From Alphaproteobacteria bacterium (GTDB lineage Bacteria; Pseudomonadota; Alphaproteobacteria; Rs-D84), in assembly GCA_009784235.1 (NCBI GenBank), contig WRCC01000003.1, positions 136,984 to 185,150 of the forward strand: 48,167 nucleotides of DNA, written 5' to 3'. Below, piece by piece: positions 25,519 to 32,741 of the stretch. Each line of letters begins with the position of its first letter. Positions within the stretch are counted from its first letter, which is position 1. The notes under the pieces were generated by a model that did not search any database, was not told where the DNA came from, and saw nothing but the letters and a program-made list of their open reading frames with translations. The position numbers were made by a program, and so were the translations under genes.

Positions 25519-26074
25519 ATTTTTCATACACATATAATACATGTTGGCCCAAGGTATCTTTATGTAATTGAATGGTTCGGGTCGGCTTTGCGTCTGGCAA
25601 CGGAAAATCCAATGCAATTATTATTTTGAATTTATTTTTCACCGGTGCGACCGCACGCATTAATCCAGTTCCGGAATAACAAATTCCAATATCAAATCCT
25701 TTTGATTTTTTAATAAATTTCACTGCATCACCCAGTACAAACCGGCAATTACGCGGCCCGAATACCGCGCGCGCAATCCAAGAACAAATAAATGCCAATG
25801 GCATTAATTCTGCTCCTGTGACTTTCATTTTTGGAAATTCACGTGCAACGCGGCGTGCCATGCCGCCCCACCCGCTGCCAACATCTATCGCTGTTTTCGC
25901 GTCCGGATAATTCTTTCGGATTTCAGCCGCGACTGCGTCACGCAAACGACGTGAACTGGGCACTTCGGGCGCGCTGCGAATAATAAATGTTGCACCAACT
26001 TCTAAACACAGCAAAATCATAAAGACTGCAAACAACAGCCATAAAACAAGCAAACCAATAAGTAAGTATGTCAT
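25517..26074 (-). CDS. membrane-anchored class I SAM-dependent methyltransferase-like protein
   Basis: 185 residues. An N-terminal transmembrane helix (about 4-28) precedes a Rossmann methyltransferase core. Motif I is IDVGSGWGGMA near residue 64, VTGAEL is the end of strand 2, and the rest follows the class I order up to a short last strand. No substrate motif is recognisable. The stop sits in the shared terminator. The anchored topology suggests action at the inner membrane, for example on a lipid or envelope protein, but this is inference. Confidence 0.7.
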   Translation of the reverse strand: MTYLLIGLLVLWLLFAVFMILLCLEVGATFIIRSAPEVPSSRRLRDAVAAEIRKNYPDAKTAIDVGSGWGGMARRVAREFPKMKVTGAELMPLAFICSWIARAVFGPRNCRFVLGDAVKFIKKSKGFDIGICYSGTGLMRAVAPVKNKFKIIIALDFPLPDAKPTRTIQLHKDTLGQHVLYVYEK

Positions 26075-26091
26075 TCAAGTTCCAATAATAT

Positions 26092-26115
26092 AAAAGGGGC
26101 GTAATCATACGCCCC
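26092..26115 (-). terminator. terminator of the virB2-like gene
   Basis: Perfect stem GGGGCGTA/TACGCCCC (26096-26103 and 26108-26115), loop of 4. On the minus strand it is followed by TTTTATATT. Confidence 0.8.
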
Positions 26116-26141
26116 CGTAATTTAAATCAAGTTAATGCACA

Positions 26142-26498
26142 TTACCATCCTTGGGTCACGCATCCGGTAACGCTTTGATTCAATACGACGAATTGAATAA
26201 TCAAACCGACCGAGAATAGCAAAGTGAACCCAACCAACAGCGCCAAGCCCTTCTTCTTCAAATCGTCCATCAAGCCTTCGCCCTTGCCTGTGATGATTCC
26301 CCATGCCCAGCCTAAAATCATAAACGCCGCACCGATAAACGCCAATGTGCGCAGCAGTTTGAATACTTCTTGCAATTGGCCAATCAGCAAACATATATCT
26401 GCCGTAACAATTGGCTGGGCTGCATGCGCGGCACCAATACCGACGACAAGACCAATTCCCGCAAATGCAATTTTTTTAAATATATTTTTCAGTGACAT
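26142..26498 (-). CDS. VirB2/TrbC-like pilin
   Basis: 118 residues: a signal peptide (MSLKNIFKKIAFAGIGLVVGIGAAHA), then two hydrophobic helices (about 46-65 and 83-106) separated by a basic/glycine loop GIITGKGEG. This is the architecture of type IV secretion pilin VirB2/TrbC. Two Cys (near 36 and 113) could form a disulfide. No other secretion gene (virB3, virB4 and so on) is near, so either the locus is dispersed or this is a different small two-helix membrane protein. Strong site AAAAGGAGA precedes the ATG; a TATAAT lies upstream and a terminator follows, so it is a single, probably highly expressed unit. Confidence 0.58.
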   Translation of the reverse strand: MSLKNIFKKIAFAGIGLVVGIGAAHAAQPIVTADICLLIGQLQEVFKLLRTLAFIGAAFMILGWAWGIITGKGEGLMDDLKKKGLALLVGFTLLFSVGLIIQFVVLNQSVTGCVTQGW

Positions 26499-26531
26499 AA
26501 CTGTCTCCTTTTCCTGTGTATTATGCTAATC

Positions 26532-26537
26532 ATTATA
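26532..26537 (-). promoter_or_regulatory. likely -10 box of the virB2-like gene
   Basis: Perfect TATAAT on the minus strand, 34 bases before the start codon. No good -35 is visible 16-18 bases upstream. Confidence 0.45.
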
Positions 26538-26565
26538 TCACAAATCCGGGGAAATAAAAATATTT

Positions 26566-26709
26566 TTATGCCGCTGGCTTTTGTCCGAAATTCGGCGGTA
26601 CAATTAATTTATGATTCTGTTCAACGATTGGCTCTTTTTCACACCGGCAACAAGCACCAAGTGAGAAACAAACCAAACCGAGTGTTAAACATAAGATTAT
26701 CTTTTTCAT
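26566..26709 (-). CDS. small lipoprotein, 47 aa, BamF-like C-terminus
   Basis: I chose the ATG at 26709 because AAAGGA stands 7 bases before it; the longer frame runs into the neighbouring repeat. The signal peptide MKKIILCLTLGLVCFSLGAC has lipobox LGAC (17-20), leaving a mature lipoprotein of about 28 residues, CRCEKEPIVEQ through GQKPAA. The motif LIVPPNFGQKP resembles the LxVPPxFxLRP core of the alphaproteobacterial DUF3035/BamF family, a lipoprotein of the outer-membrane assembly machine. The match is short, so the link is only suggestive. Confidence 0.55.
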   Translation of the reverse strand: MKKIILCLTLGLVCFSLGACCRCEKEPIVEQNHKLIVPPNFGQKPAA

Positions 26710-26734
26710 CTCTATTCCTTTCTTTTTATTTTTT

Positions 26735-26782
26735 ACAAAATCACAAAGTGATTTTGTCATTGCGGCACAGGCCGCAATAGGG
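26735..26782 (+). repeat. left inverted end of the GIY-YIG element
   Basis: Outer hairpin ACAAAATCAC/GTGATTTTGT (loop AAA, 26735-26757), then inner hairpin ATTGCGGC/GCCGCAAT (loop ACAG, 26759-26778) and AGGG. The order is mirrored at the right end. Confidence 0.85.
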
Positions 26783-26786
26783 TCTA

Positions 26787-27146
26787 TTAAACCTTTTCGC
26801 CCGTCCTTGGGTCTACCAGGTCGGACTCCGTAGGCATTCTATAAATATCAACTTCATCCAAATATTCCGCCAAGTCTTTCCATTCTGAATTCATGGTTTC
26901 TATCAATCTATACTTCCATGCGCGTTTCCAATCCTTTAAATTTTTCTCACGCCACAATACTTTATCAACATATTTATAATATTCGAAATAGCCCAGCTTG
27001 TGAATATTTTTGTCCTCTGTAAATCCGCGAACCGTCCCATTTTTATGCTGCAGCATCCTGCGTCTTAAATTGTTTGTCATTCCTATATATGTTGCTTTTG
27101 CGCGTTCGTCGAATAAAATATAAACCCAGAAATTATATTCTTTCAT
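26787..27146 (-). CDS. GIY-YIG nuclease domain protein (COG2827-like)
   Basis: 119 residues, a stand-alone GIY-YIG domain. The two strand motifs are VYI (8-10) and YIG (20-22). The helix that follows has NNLRRRMLQHK with the catalytic Arg; GFTEDKN lies next; WREKNLKDWKRAWKYRLIE contains the metal-binding Glu (E67). Small proteins of this family are widespread but poorly characterised; the fold cleaves DNA. Both flanks are inverted structured repeats, and the stop codon lies 5 bases from the left one. The C-terminal tail VDPRTGEKV is unfamiliar. It has no visible operon partner. Confidence 0.88.
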   Translation of the reverse strand: MKEYNFWVYILFDERAKATYIGMTNNLRRRMLQHKNGTVRGFTEDKNIHKLGYFEYYKYVDKVLWREKNLKDWKRAWKYRLIETMNSEWKDLAEYLDEVDIYRMPTESDLVDPRTGEKV

Positions 27147-27154
27147 TTTTCAAG

Positions 27155-27205
27155 CCCCTATTGCGGCCTGCGCCGCAATGACAAATTTTACTTCGTAAAA
27201 TTTGT
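27155..27205 (-). repeat. right inverted end of the GIY-YIG element
   Basis: Inner hairpin ATTGCGGC/GCCGCAAT (loop CTGC, 27160-27179), then outer hairpin ACAAATTTTAC/GTAAAATTTGT (loop TTC, 27181-27205). Compared with the left end, the inner stem is identical, while the outer stem differs at several positions on both arms and still pairs perfectly. Confidence 0.85.
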
Positions 27206-27209
27206 AAAA

Positions 27210-28943
27210 CTATACCGGCAATTTAATCGCTTCTGCCATATCGCGCACAAATTGCAGCAACGGCACGGTTTCCTGCGATTCCACGCCCAATCGACGCAGA
27301 TTCATGGTATTATCGGCGGCTTCCGCCTCGCCCACAACTGCGATAATCGGCGTTTTGGCCAATGACAATTCGCGGATTTTATAGTTCACTTTTTCGCTGC
27401 GCAAATCCGCACGCGCATTAACACCGACGGCGCGCAGTTCCGCAACGACCGTGCGCGCATAATCGTCCGACTTTTCCGAAATCGGTGCAACCACAACTGG
27501 TTCCGGCGACAGCCATAATGGCAAATTCCCACCCGTAGATTCCAGCAATATGCCCATGAATCGTTCAACAGAACCCAACAGCGCGCGATGAATCATAATC
27601 GGACGATGTTTTTGTCCATCTTCACCAACATAAGACAAATCAAAACGTTCCGGCAGATTCATGTCCAGCTGAACCGTACCACATTGCCAAGTCCGACCGA
27701 TTGAATCTTTCAGATAGCAATCAACTTTCGGTCCGTAAAATGCGGCGTCACCCGCGGCGATTTCAAACGGAATATTATTTTTTTCCAGCGCATTTTGCAG
27801 CGCAGATTCCGATTTATCCCACACGGCATCATCGCCAATGCGGAATTCGGATTCCTTACGCGTGGCCAATTTCATACTGATATCATCAAACCCGAATTTG
27901 GAATAAATGCCCTTGATAAAGCGCAATACTTTTACAAACTCTTCTTCCAGCTGGTCTTCGGTACAGAATATATGCGCATCATCTTGGGTAAATTCGCGCA
28001 CGCGCATCAGACCGGAAAGGCCGCCCGATGCTTCGAACCGATGCACCTTGCCAAATTCACCGATATACAGCGGCAAATCTTTATAAGACTTGATACCTTG
28101 CGCATAGACCAGCATTCCGCCCGGACAATTCATCGGTTTTACGCAAAATTGACGGTCGTCTTGTGTTTTGCCGGAATAATTATGTTCACCATATTTTGCC
28201 CAGTGACCCGATGTTTCCCACAACGAACGGTCCATAATACCCGGCGTAGAAATTTCCAAATACCCGGCGCGTTCCTGGGCGGCGCGCACGAATTCAATCA
28301 AGCGACGATAAATGCGCCAACCCTTGTCATGCCAGAAAACCGCACCGGGCGCGTATTCCGGTTCGAAATGAAACAAATCCATTTCACGACCCAGTTTCCG
28401 ATTATCGCGCTTTGCCGCCTCTTCCATCATTTTTAAATGTGCGGCCAGTTCTTCGACCGTCGCAAAAGCATCAACATAAACGCGTTGCAGCATTTTGTTT
28501 TTGGAATCTCCCTTCCAATAAGCGCCCGCCACACTGCGAATTTTAAATGCGTCACGCGGTAATTCTTTGGAATTTTCCACATGCGGTCCGCGACACATAT
28601 CAACAAAGTCGCGGAATTGATAAATGGAAATTGCCGAATTATCTTTGTCCAAGTCGTTAATCCATTCCAATTTATACGGTTCATTTTTGAAAATTTCGCG
28701 TGCTTCAACCGCCGACACTTCGCGGTGTTCGAACCGACCAGCGCCCTTTATCAATTCACGCATTTCTTTTTCAATCTTTGGAAAATCTTCTTCGGTAATA
28801 CGATGTTCCAAATCAAAGTCATAATAAAACCCATTTTCAATCGCCGGCCCACCACCAAATTTCACATCCGGCCATAATTTTTTCACCGCCGCCGCCAATA
28901 CGTGTGCCAGCGAATGACGAATAATATCCATATCATAAGACAT
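27210..28943 (-). CDS. thrS: threonine-tRNA ligase, without TGS domain
   Basis: 577 residues; most ThrRS are about 640. The N-terminal TGS domain (about 60 residues) is missing: the protein starts right at the editing domain with RHSLAHVLAAAVKKLWP (HxxxH). The catalytic core is complete: class II motif 2 GKVHRFEASGGLSGLMRVREFTQDDAH region, the zinc-binding Cys in VKPMNCPGG, motif 3 GSVERFMGILLE; the anticodon-binding domain closes the protein. AAAGG precedes the ATG, which is the only sensible start. The GIY-YIG element begins 4 bases after its stop. Confidence 0.93.
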   Translation of the reverse strand: MSYDMDIIRHSLAHVLAAAVKKLWPDVKFGGGPAIENGFYYDFDLEHRITEEDFPKIEKEMRELIKGAGRFEHREVSAVEAREIFKNEPYKLEWINDLDKDNSAISIYQFRDFVDMCRGPHVENSKELPRDAFKIRSVAGAYWKGDSKNKMLQRVYVDAFATVEELAAHLKMMEEAAKRDNRKLGREMDLFHFEPEYAPGAVFWHDKGWRIYRRLIEFVRAAQERAGYLEISTPGIMDRSLWETSGHWAKYGEHNYSGKTQDDRQFCVKPMNCPGGMLVYAQGIKSYKDLPLYIGEFGKVHRFEASGGLSGLMRVREFTQDDAHIFCTEDQLEEEFVKVLRFIKGIYSKFGFDDISMKLATRKESEFRIGDDAVWDKSESALQNALEKNNIPFEIAAGDAAFYGPKVDCYLKDSIGRTWQCGTVQLDMNLPERFDLSYVGEDGQKHRPIMIHRALLGSVERFMGILLESTGGNLPLWLSPEPVVVAPISEKSDDYARTVVAELRAVGVNARADLRSEKVNYKIRELSLAKTPIIAVVGEAEAADNTMNLRRLGVESQETVPLLQFVRDMAEAIKLPV

Positions 28944-29011
28944 AACAAAACCTTTGTTTATTTCTGGTTTGCAATGGTAAAGCTTCCATACGCAGAAGTC
29001 AACATTTTTGC

Positions 29012-29039
29012 TTGATTTCAGTATTCAATTAGTTATAAT
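29012..29039 (+). promoter_or_regulatory. promoter of the tRNA-Met gene
   Basis: TTGATT (29012-29017), 16-base spacer, perfect TATAAT (29034-29039). The tRNA begins 10 bases after the -10, so the leader is only a few bases. Confidence 0.8.
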
Positions 29040-29049
29040 GCGGCCCTAT

Positions 29050-29126
29050 GGCGGGATAGCTCAGCTGGTTAGAGCACGTGAATCATAATCATGGGGTCGG
29101 GGGTTCAAGTCCCTCTCCCGCTACCA
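29050..29126 (+). tRNA. tRNA-Met (anticodon CAT), CCA encoded
   Basis: 77 bases folding into a full cloverleaf: acceptor GGCGGGA with TCCCGCT (a G1:U72 wobble), D arm TAGCTCAGCTGGTTAGAGCA, anticodon arm CGTGA-ATCATAA-TCATG with CAT at the anticodon position, T arm GGGGG-TTCAAGT-CCCTC, discriminator A and CCA. The GGCGGG acceptor suits alphaproteobacterial elongator Met. tRNA-Ile2, whose C34 becomes lysidine, shares the CAT anticodon and cannot be fully excluded. Confidence 0.95.
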
Positions 29127-29133
29127 AAATTTA

Positions 29134-29154
29134 ACGGCCTTGCGGCCGTTTTTC
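29134..29154 (+). terminator. terminator of the tRNA-Met gene
   Basis: Stem ACGGCC/GGCCGT with loop TTGC (29134-29149), followed by TTTTTCTTT. It lies 7 bases after the CCA end. It may also stop the convergent hemolysin III family gene. Confidence 0.85.
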
Positions 29155-29155
29155 T

Positions 29156-29926
29156 TTATCCAACAAAATCTATAATCGTTCCAAACAACACTGCAAAGAA
29201 GAAACAGACCGACCCGGCGATGACCAGCAGATGCCATATCATGTGTGAATATTTCAGACGACGCCACAAATAGAACAAAACGCCGATGGAATATGACAAA
29301 CCACCCGCCAACGCGAACACCAGCGCACGCGGTGACACCGTGGCAATCATTTTTGGCAATATAAATAAAACGGTCCAACCCATAATCAGATACAGCAATA
29401 CAATCCATTTCGGCTGTTGTTTCGGCCGACGGATTTTCATCACTGCGCCGAATATTGTGACCGCCCATAAGATTCCAAATACTGTCCACCCAACCCATCC
29501 GCGCATATTGACCAGCAAGAACGGCGTGTATGTTCCGGCGATAAGTGCATAAATCGCAACGGAATCCCATACTTCGAAAAAGCATTCCGATTTCTGGCCC
29601 ACCATCGCATGACACATGGTCGAGCCGAAATACAAAGTAAACATAGTTGCGCCGAATATCGCGCAAGACACCAATGCCCACCAATTCTGATAAACCGCTG
29701 CAAATGCGCACAGCACGGCCAATCCTGCAATCGCCAAACCGATGCCGATACCATGCGTTAAAATATCCAAAACATTTTCGGATTTTGACGGCAATCGTTC
29801 CCAGCGAAACAGCCCAGCAGCACGCAGCGCGCGCAGCAGAGCATTCGCGCGTGGTTCGGATTTAATCGCACGCGCCTGACCGCGCGCAATCCGTGCTGGT
29901 TTTTTATTTTGTTTTTTTGTTACCAT
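29156..29926 (-). CDS. hemolysin III / YqfA (PAQR-related) membrane protein
   Basis: 256 residues: a basic 50-residue N-terminal tail (KKQNKKPARIARGQAR and so on), then seven transmembrane helices. Family marks are ENVLDILTHGIG with the conserved THG, STMCHAM, and WHLLVIAGS with the last-helix His. The family includes bacterial homologues of PAQR receptors, whose function in bacteria is poorly known; the hemolysin name is historical. AAGGAAG precedes the ATG. It follows gltX by 18 bases, likely one transcript. Confidence 0.82.
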   Translation of the reverse strand: MVTKKQNKKPARIARGQARAIKSEPRANALLRALRAAGLFRWERLPSKSENVLDILTHGIGIGLAIAGLAVLCAFAAVYQNWWALVSCAIFGATMFTLYFGSTMCHAMVGQKSECFFEVWDSVAIYALIAGTYTPFLLVNMRGWVGWTVFGILWAVTIFGAVMKIRRPKQQPKWIVLLYLIMGWTVLFILPKMIATVSPRALVFALAGGLSYSIGVLFYLWRRLKYSHMIWHLLVIAGSVCFFFAVLFGTIIDFVG

Positions 29927-29944
29927 TTTTCTTCCTTTTTATTT

Positions 29945-31555
29945 TTACCCATTCGTTACTTTCCCAATCCGTTCGCGTACCCGTGCGTCACCCATAACCT
30001 GCATTATTGAATATAAATCCGGTGTGTTTGTGCGACCGGTTATTACGACACGCAAAGCCATCGCCGCATCACCATTCGATATGCCAAGCCGTGCCGCAAT
30101 ATCCGTAATCTTTTTCCACCACGTATCTTTGTCGTCGTTGACATTAAAGGTGGCCAGGAATTCTTGTAGGGGCGCGTATTCGCGCCCTTGGGCGCAAGTA
30201 TGCGTTCCTACAAATAAATCATCCCAAAAATATGCAACTTCTTCCAGCGTCTGTTTCCATGTAACAAAATCTTTTCGGATACGTTTTGGATTATCGCGTT
30301 CAATGGATAAAATCGCACGCAAGTAATCTTTTTGACCGGAAATTGTACCCCAGAATTCATCATAATATTCCGACCATGCATAAATTCTGTCGACCAATTC
30401 ATCAACTGGCATGCCTGCAATAAACTCCCTTGCCCACCATTCCAATTTTTTCATATCGAACAGCGCACCAGACATCGGAATCTTTTTAATTTTCAAATCA
30501 TATTCCCAAATGTTTTTAACCTGGCCTTTTGCCTTTGCTTCTTCGTATCCGGACGCGACAATGTTAAACAGATATTCCAAGACTGCTTCCACTGGCCAAC
30601 CGTCTGAAATAAAATTCGCCGCATTTGCCATCGGGTCTTTGCGTTTGGATAATTTACGCTGTTTCCCTGTTTCATCATCAATGGTATCCAATGTCGATGT
30701 GTGAATATACACTGGCGGAATCCAGCCCATCATATTAAACATCTGGATATGCAGTGGGAACGAAGACAGCCATTCTTCGCCGCGCACAACATGCGTGGTA
30801 CGCATAAAATGGTCATCGACCAAGTGCGCGAAATGATACGTCGGCAGACCGTTGTCTGATTTAATCAAAACTGCGTCCTCATTATTTTCTGGGAATGCAA
30901 TCGACCCGCGAACCGCATCTTTACAGTATATTTTTTGTTCCGGATTGCCGGTTGAATACAAACGAATCACTGGAATTTCGCCAGCGTCCAACCGCGCAAT
31001 TACATCGGCCGCAGACGCATCGCGCCATATCGCCCATTCGCCGTAAATTCCAGTTGGTAATCCCGCTGCTTTTTGTTTCTCGCGAATTTCATCCATTTCA
31101 GCCGATGTCAAAAAACACGGATATGCCGCGCCGCGCGTAAGCAATTCCGCCGCAACGGACGCGTAAATATCTTTGCGTTCCGATTGAAAATAAGGACCAT
31201 AATAGCCGCGCGAATACTTGTTGTTCGCAATCGGACCTTCGTCAGATTCCAAACCAAATGACCTTAACGATTCCAATATAATATGTGTTGCGCCATCAAC
31301 TTCGCGTTTTGTGTCCGTATCTTCGATACGCAGGTAAAAAACACCGCCGGATTGTTGCGCCAATTTTTTATCAATCAAGACCTGGTACAATCCGCCCAGA
31401 TGCATATATCCGGTCGGCGACGGCGCAAAACGCGTAACCATTGCCCCATCCGGCAACGTGCGCAATGGAAATTTTTCTTCCAGTTCCGCAATGGTGTATT
31501 TCGGCACCCCGCCCAGCACCCGCGCAATTAAATCTGGTGATAAACCTGCTCTCAT
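29945..31555 (-). CDS. gltX: glutamate-tRNA ligase
   Basis: 536 residues; most bacterial GluRS have about 470. Class I signatures are RFAPSPTGYMHLGG (HIGH) and KLSKRKDP (KMSKS). The first about 40 residues extend beyond the usual start, and AAAAGG stands before this ATG. With GatCAB nearby, it is probably the non-discriminating enzyme that also makes Glu-tRNA(Gln). Residues 448-464 (FVGTHTCAQGREYAPLQ) are encoded by a palindromic element inserted in frame in the anticodon-binding region. It is divergent from trmB. Confidence 0.92.
   Translation of the reverse strand: MRAGLSPDLIARVLGGVPKYTIAELEEKFPLRTLPDGAMVTRFAPSPTGYMHLGGLYQVLIDKKLAQQSGGVFYLRIEDTDTKREVDGATHIILESLRSFGLESDEGPIANNKYSRGYYGPYFQSERKDIYASVAAELLTRGAAYPCFLTSAEMDEIREKQKAAGLPTGIYGEWAIWRDASAADVIARLDAGEIPVIRLYSTGNPEQKIYCKDAVRGSIAFPENNEDAVLIKSDNGLPTYHFAHLVDDHFMRTTHVVRGEEWLSSFPLHIQMFNMMGWIPPVYIHTSTLDTIDDETGKQRKLSKRKDPMANAANFISDGWPVEAVLEYLFNIVASGYEEAKAKGQVKNIWEYDLKIKKIPMSGALFDMKKLEWWAREFIAGMPVDELVDRIYAWSEYYDEFWGTISGQKDYLRAILSIERDNPKRIRKDFVTWKQTLEEVAYFWDDLFVGTHTCAQGREYAPLQEFLATFNVNDDKDTWWKKITDIAARLGISNGDAAMALRVVITGRTNTPDLYSIMQVMGDARVRERIGKVTNG
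30165..30212 (+). repeat. TGTAGGGG double-hairpin element inside gltX
   Basis: 48 bases with terminal inverted repeats TGTAGG/CCTACA. Two internal hairpins: GGGCGCG/CGCGCCC around TATT, and GGCGCA/TGCGTT-type around AGTA (weakened by two changes). It differs from the intergenic copy at 42576-42620 at only a few positions. 48 is a multiple of 3, and gltX is read through it as 16 codons. Confidence 0.88.
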
Positions 31556-31596
31556 TTCATTTGCCTTTTCAATTCTGGCATTTTATACTTAAAAAT

Positions 31597-32268
31597 ATGG
31601 AAAATACAGAAAAATCTTTCATTATCAGGACTTTCGGCCGGATACATGGCAAAAAATTGTCCCCGCGACAACAATGGCTGGTGGATAATTTGTTGCCGAC
31701 GCTGTCGCCCGCAAGGGGCGTATGCGATATTCCCCTACAACCCATGATTCTCGAAATCGGATTTGGTGCAGGCGAACATCTGATGCATTTGACACAAACA
31801 AATCCAGATGCAACAGTCATCGGCGCAGAACCTTTTATAAACGGCATCGCATCATTGTTATCACACATGACCGATGACCAAAACCAAGTTAAACCAGAAT
31901 ATCAAAATATCAGAATCTGGCCGGATGATGTTCGGAAATTACTGGGCGCAAATGTTCGCCCCTTTGATAAAATTTATATCCTGCATCCGGACCCGTGGCC
32001 CAAAGCACGCCATGAAAAACGTCGTCTGCTGTCCGCGGAATTTTTAACCGAATTGACCACACATCTTGCGCCCGACGGTGAAATAATCTTTGGTACGGAC
32101 CATGTGGATTTATTTAAATGGACGATTGAACAGATTGCAAAAACAAATTTAAAAATAAAAAATTCGGATTTCACAATACCGCCGGAATCCGGACTGGATA
32201 CGCGATATAAAGCCAAAGATATGTTTGGCGCGAATCACGCGCAATATTTGGTTTTGGGAATATGCTAA
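31597..32268 (+). CDS. trmB: tRNA (guanine-N7-)-methyltransferase
   Basis: 223 residues. TrmB makes m7G46 in the tRNA variable loop. Motifs: LEIGFGAGEHL (SAM binding), GAEPFINGI, HPDPWPKARHEKRRL (catalytic and tRNA contact), GTDHVDLFKW. I chose the ATG at 31597 since MENTEKSFIIRTFGR fits the family start; the longer frame is in the gltX promoter region on the other strand. Residues 37-48 (SPARGVCDIPLQ) come from a palindromic element just ahead of motif I. Confidence 0.92.
   Translation: MENTEKSFIIRTFGRIHGKKLSPRQQWLVDNLLPTLSPARGVCDIPLQPMILEIGFGAGEHLMHLTQTNPDATVIGAEPFINGIASLLSHMTDDQNQVKPEYQNIRIWPDDVRKLLGANVRPFDKIYILHPDPWPKARHEKRRLLSAEFLTELTTHLAPDGEIIFGTDHVDLFKWTIEQIAKTNLKIKNSDFTIPPESGLDTRYKAKDMFGANHAQYLVLGIC
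31706..31739 (-). repeat. TGTAGGGG-type element inside trmB
   Basis: On the minus strand it starts TGTAGGGGAATATCGCATAC and ends CTTGCGGGCG. Two stems: GGGGAATAT/ATACGCCCC (imperfect, 31715-31735) and CGCCC/GGGCG (31706-31720). The coding strand reads CCC CTA CAA, the same frame and end as in the gltX copy. It is a diverged family member. Confidence 0.72.
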
Positions 32269-32280
32269 TATTTACCTGAA

Positions 32281-32670
32281 TTACTTCTTCTTTCCCAAGC
32301 CCGTCTTTTTTGCAATTTTCGCGCGGGTTTTTGCATAATTCGGCGCGGTCATTGGATAAGTATCGCTCAGGTTCCATTTCGCACGATATGATTCCGGCGT
32401 CATGTTCCATTTTCGCTTGATATACCGACGCATCATGGTGTGCCAAGTACCGTCTTCAAAACACATTATGGAATCCGGACGAATGCTGTCCGTGATTTGC
32501 TTTGCCGTTAATTGTACGGCGGCCGCACGACGCAGCGATTCTGTCGCTTGGCGTACAGCTTCATCAATGGTTAATTTCGGATTCACTGTCACCGCCGCCG
32601 CCGCCAATGCGGCAATCGCATCAACCGAAGTTTGCGGCTTTGAATTCGAAGCTGTATGTTTTTTTGGCAT
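32281..32670 (-). CDS. Ros/MucR family transcriptional regulator
   Basis: 129 residues. The C-terminal half fits the family: CFEDGTWHTMMRRYIKRKWNMTPESYRAKWNLSDTYPMTAPNYA. Only one Cys of the classic C2H2 zinc site is left (CFEDG), as in many alphaproteobacterial members that lack zinc. MucR proteins act as global repressors that bind AT-rich promoters. I chose the ATG at 32670, with AAAGGA 10 bases upstream; a TTG 3 codons earlier is too close to that site. A minus-strand TATAAT at 32694-32699 may be its -10. Divergent from rarA, convergent with trmB. Confidence 0.88.
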   Translation of the reverse strand: MPKKHTASNSKPQTSVDAIAALAAAAVTVNPKLTIDEAVRQATESLRRAAAVQLTAKQITDSIRPDSIMCFEDGTWHTMMRRYIKRKWNMTPESYRAKWNLSDTYPMTAPNYAKTRAKIAKKTGLGKKK

Positions 32671-32741
32671 GTCTTGCAATCCTTTATATTTGTATTATAA
32701 TTACCATAACATAAATAAAGAGCAAGTAAAATATAAATCAA

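Larger units (their letters stand above)
26735..27205. mobile_element. GIY-YIG nuclease element with inverted double-hairpin ends
   Basis: About 471 bases. A GIY-YIG gene lies between two inverted ends, each made of two hairpins (26735-26782 and 27155-27205). It sits exactly between thrS (4 bases from its stop) and the small lipoprotein gene. No target-site duplication is visible. Mobility is inferred from structure; no other copy is in this window. Confidence 0.6.

Noticed and set aside
29050-29126. Calling the tRNA as tRNA-Ile2 (lysidine-modified CAT)
   Set aside because: The GGCGGG acceptor with G1:U72 is the elongator Met pattern of alphaproteobacteria; Ile2 not fully excluded.
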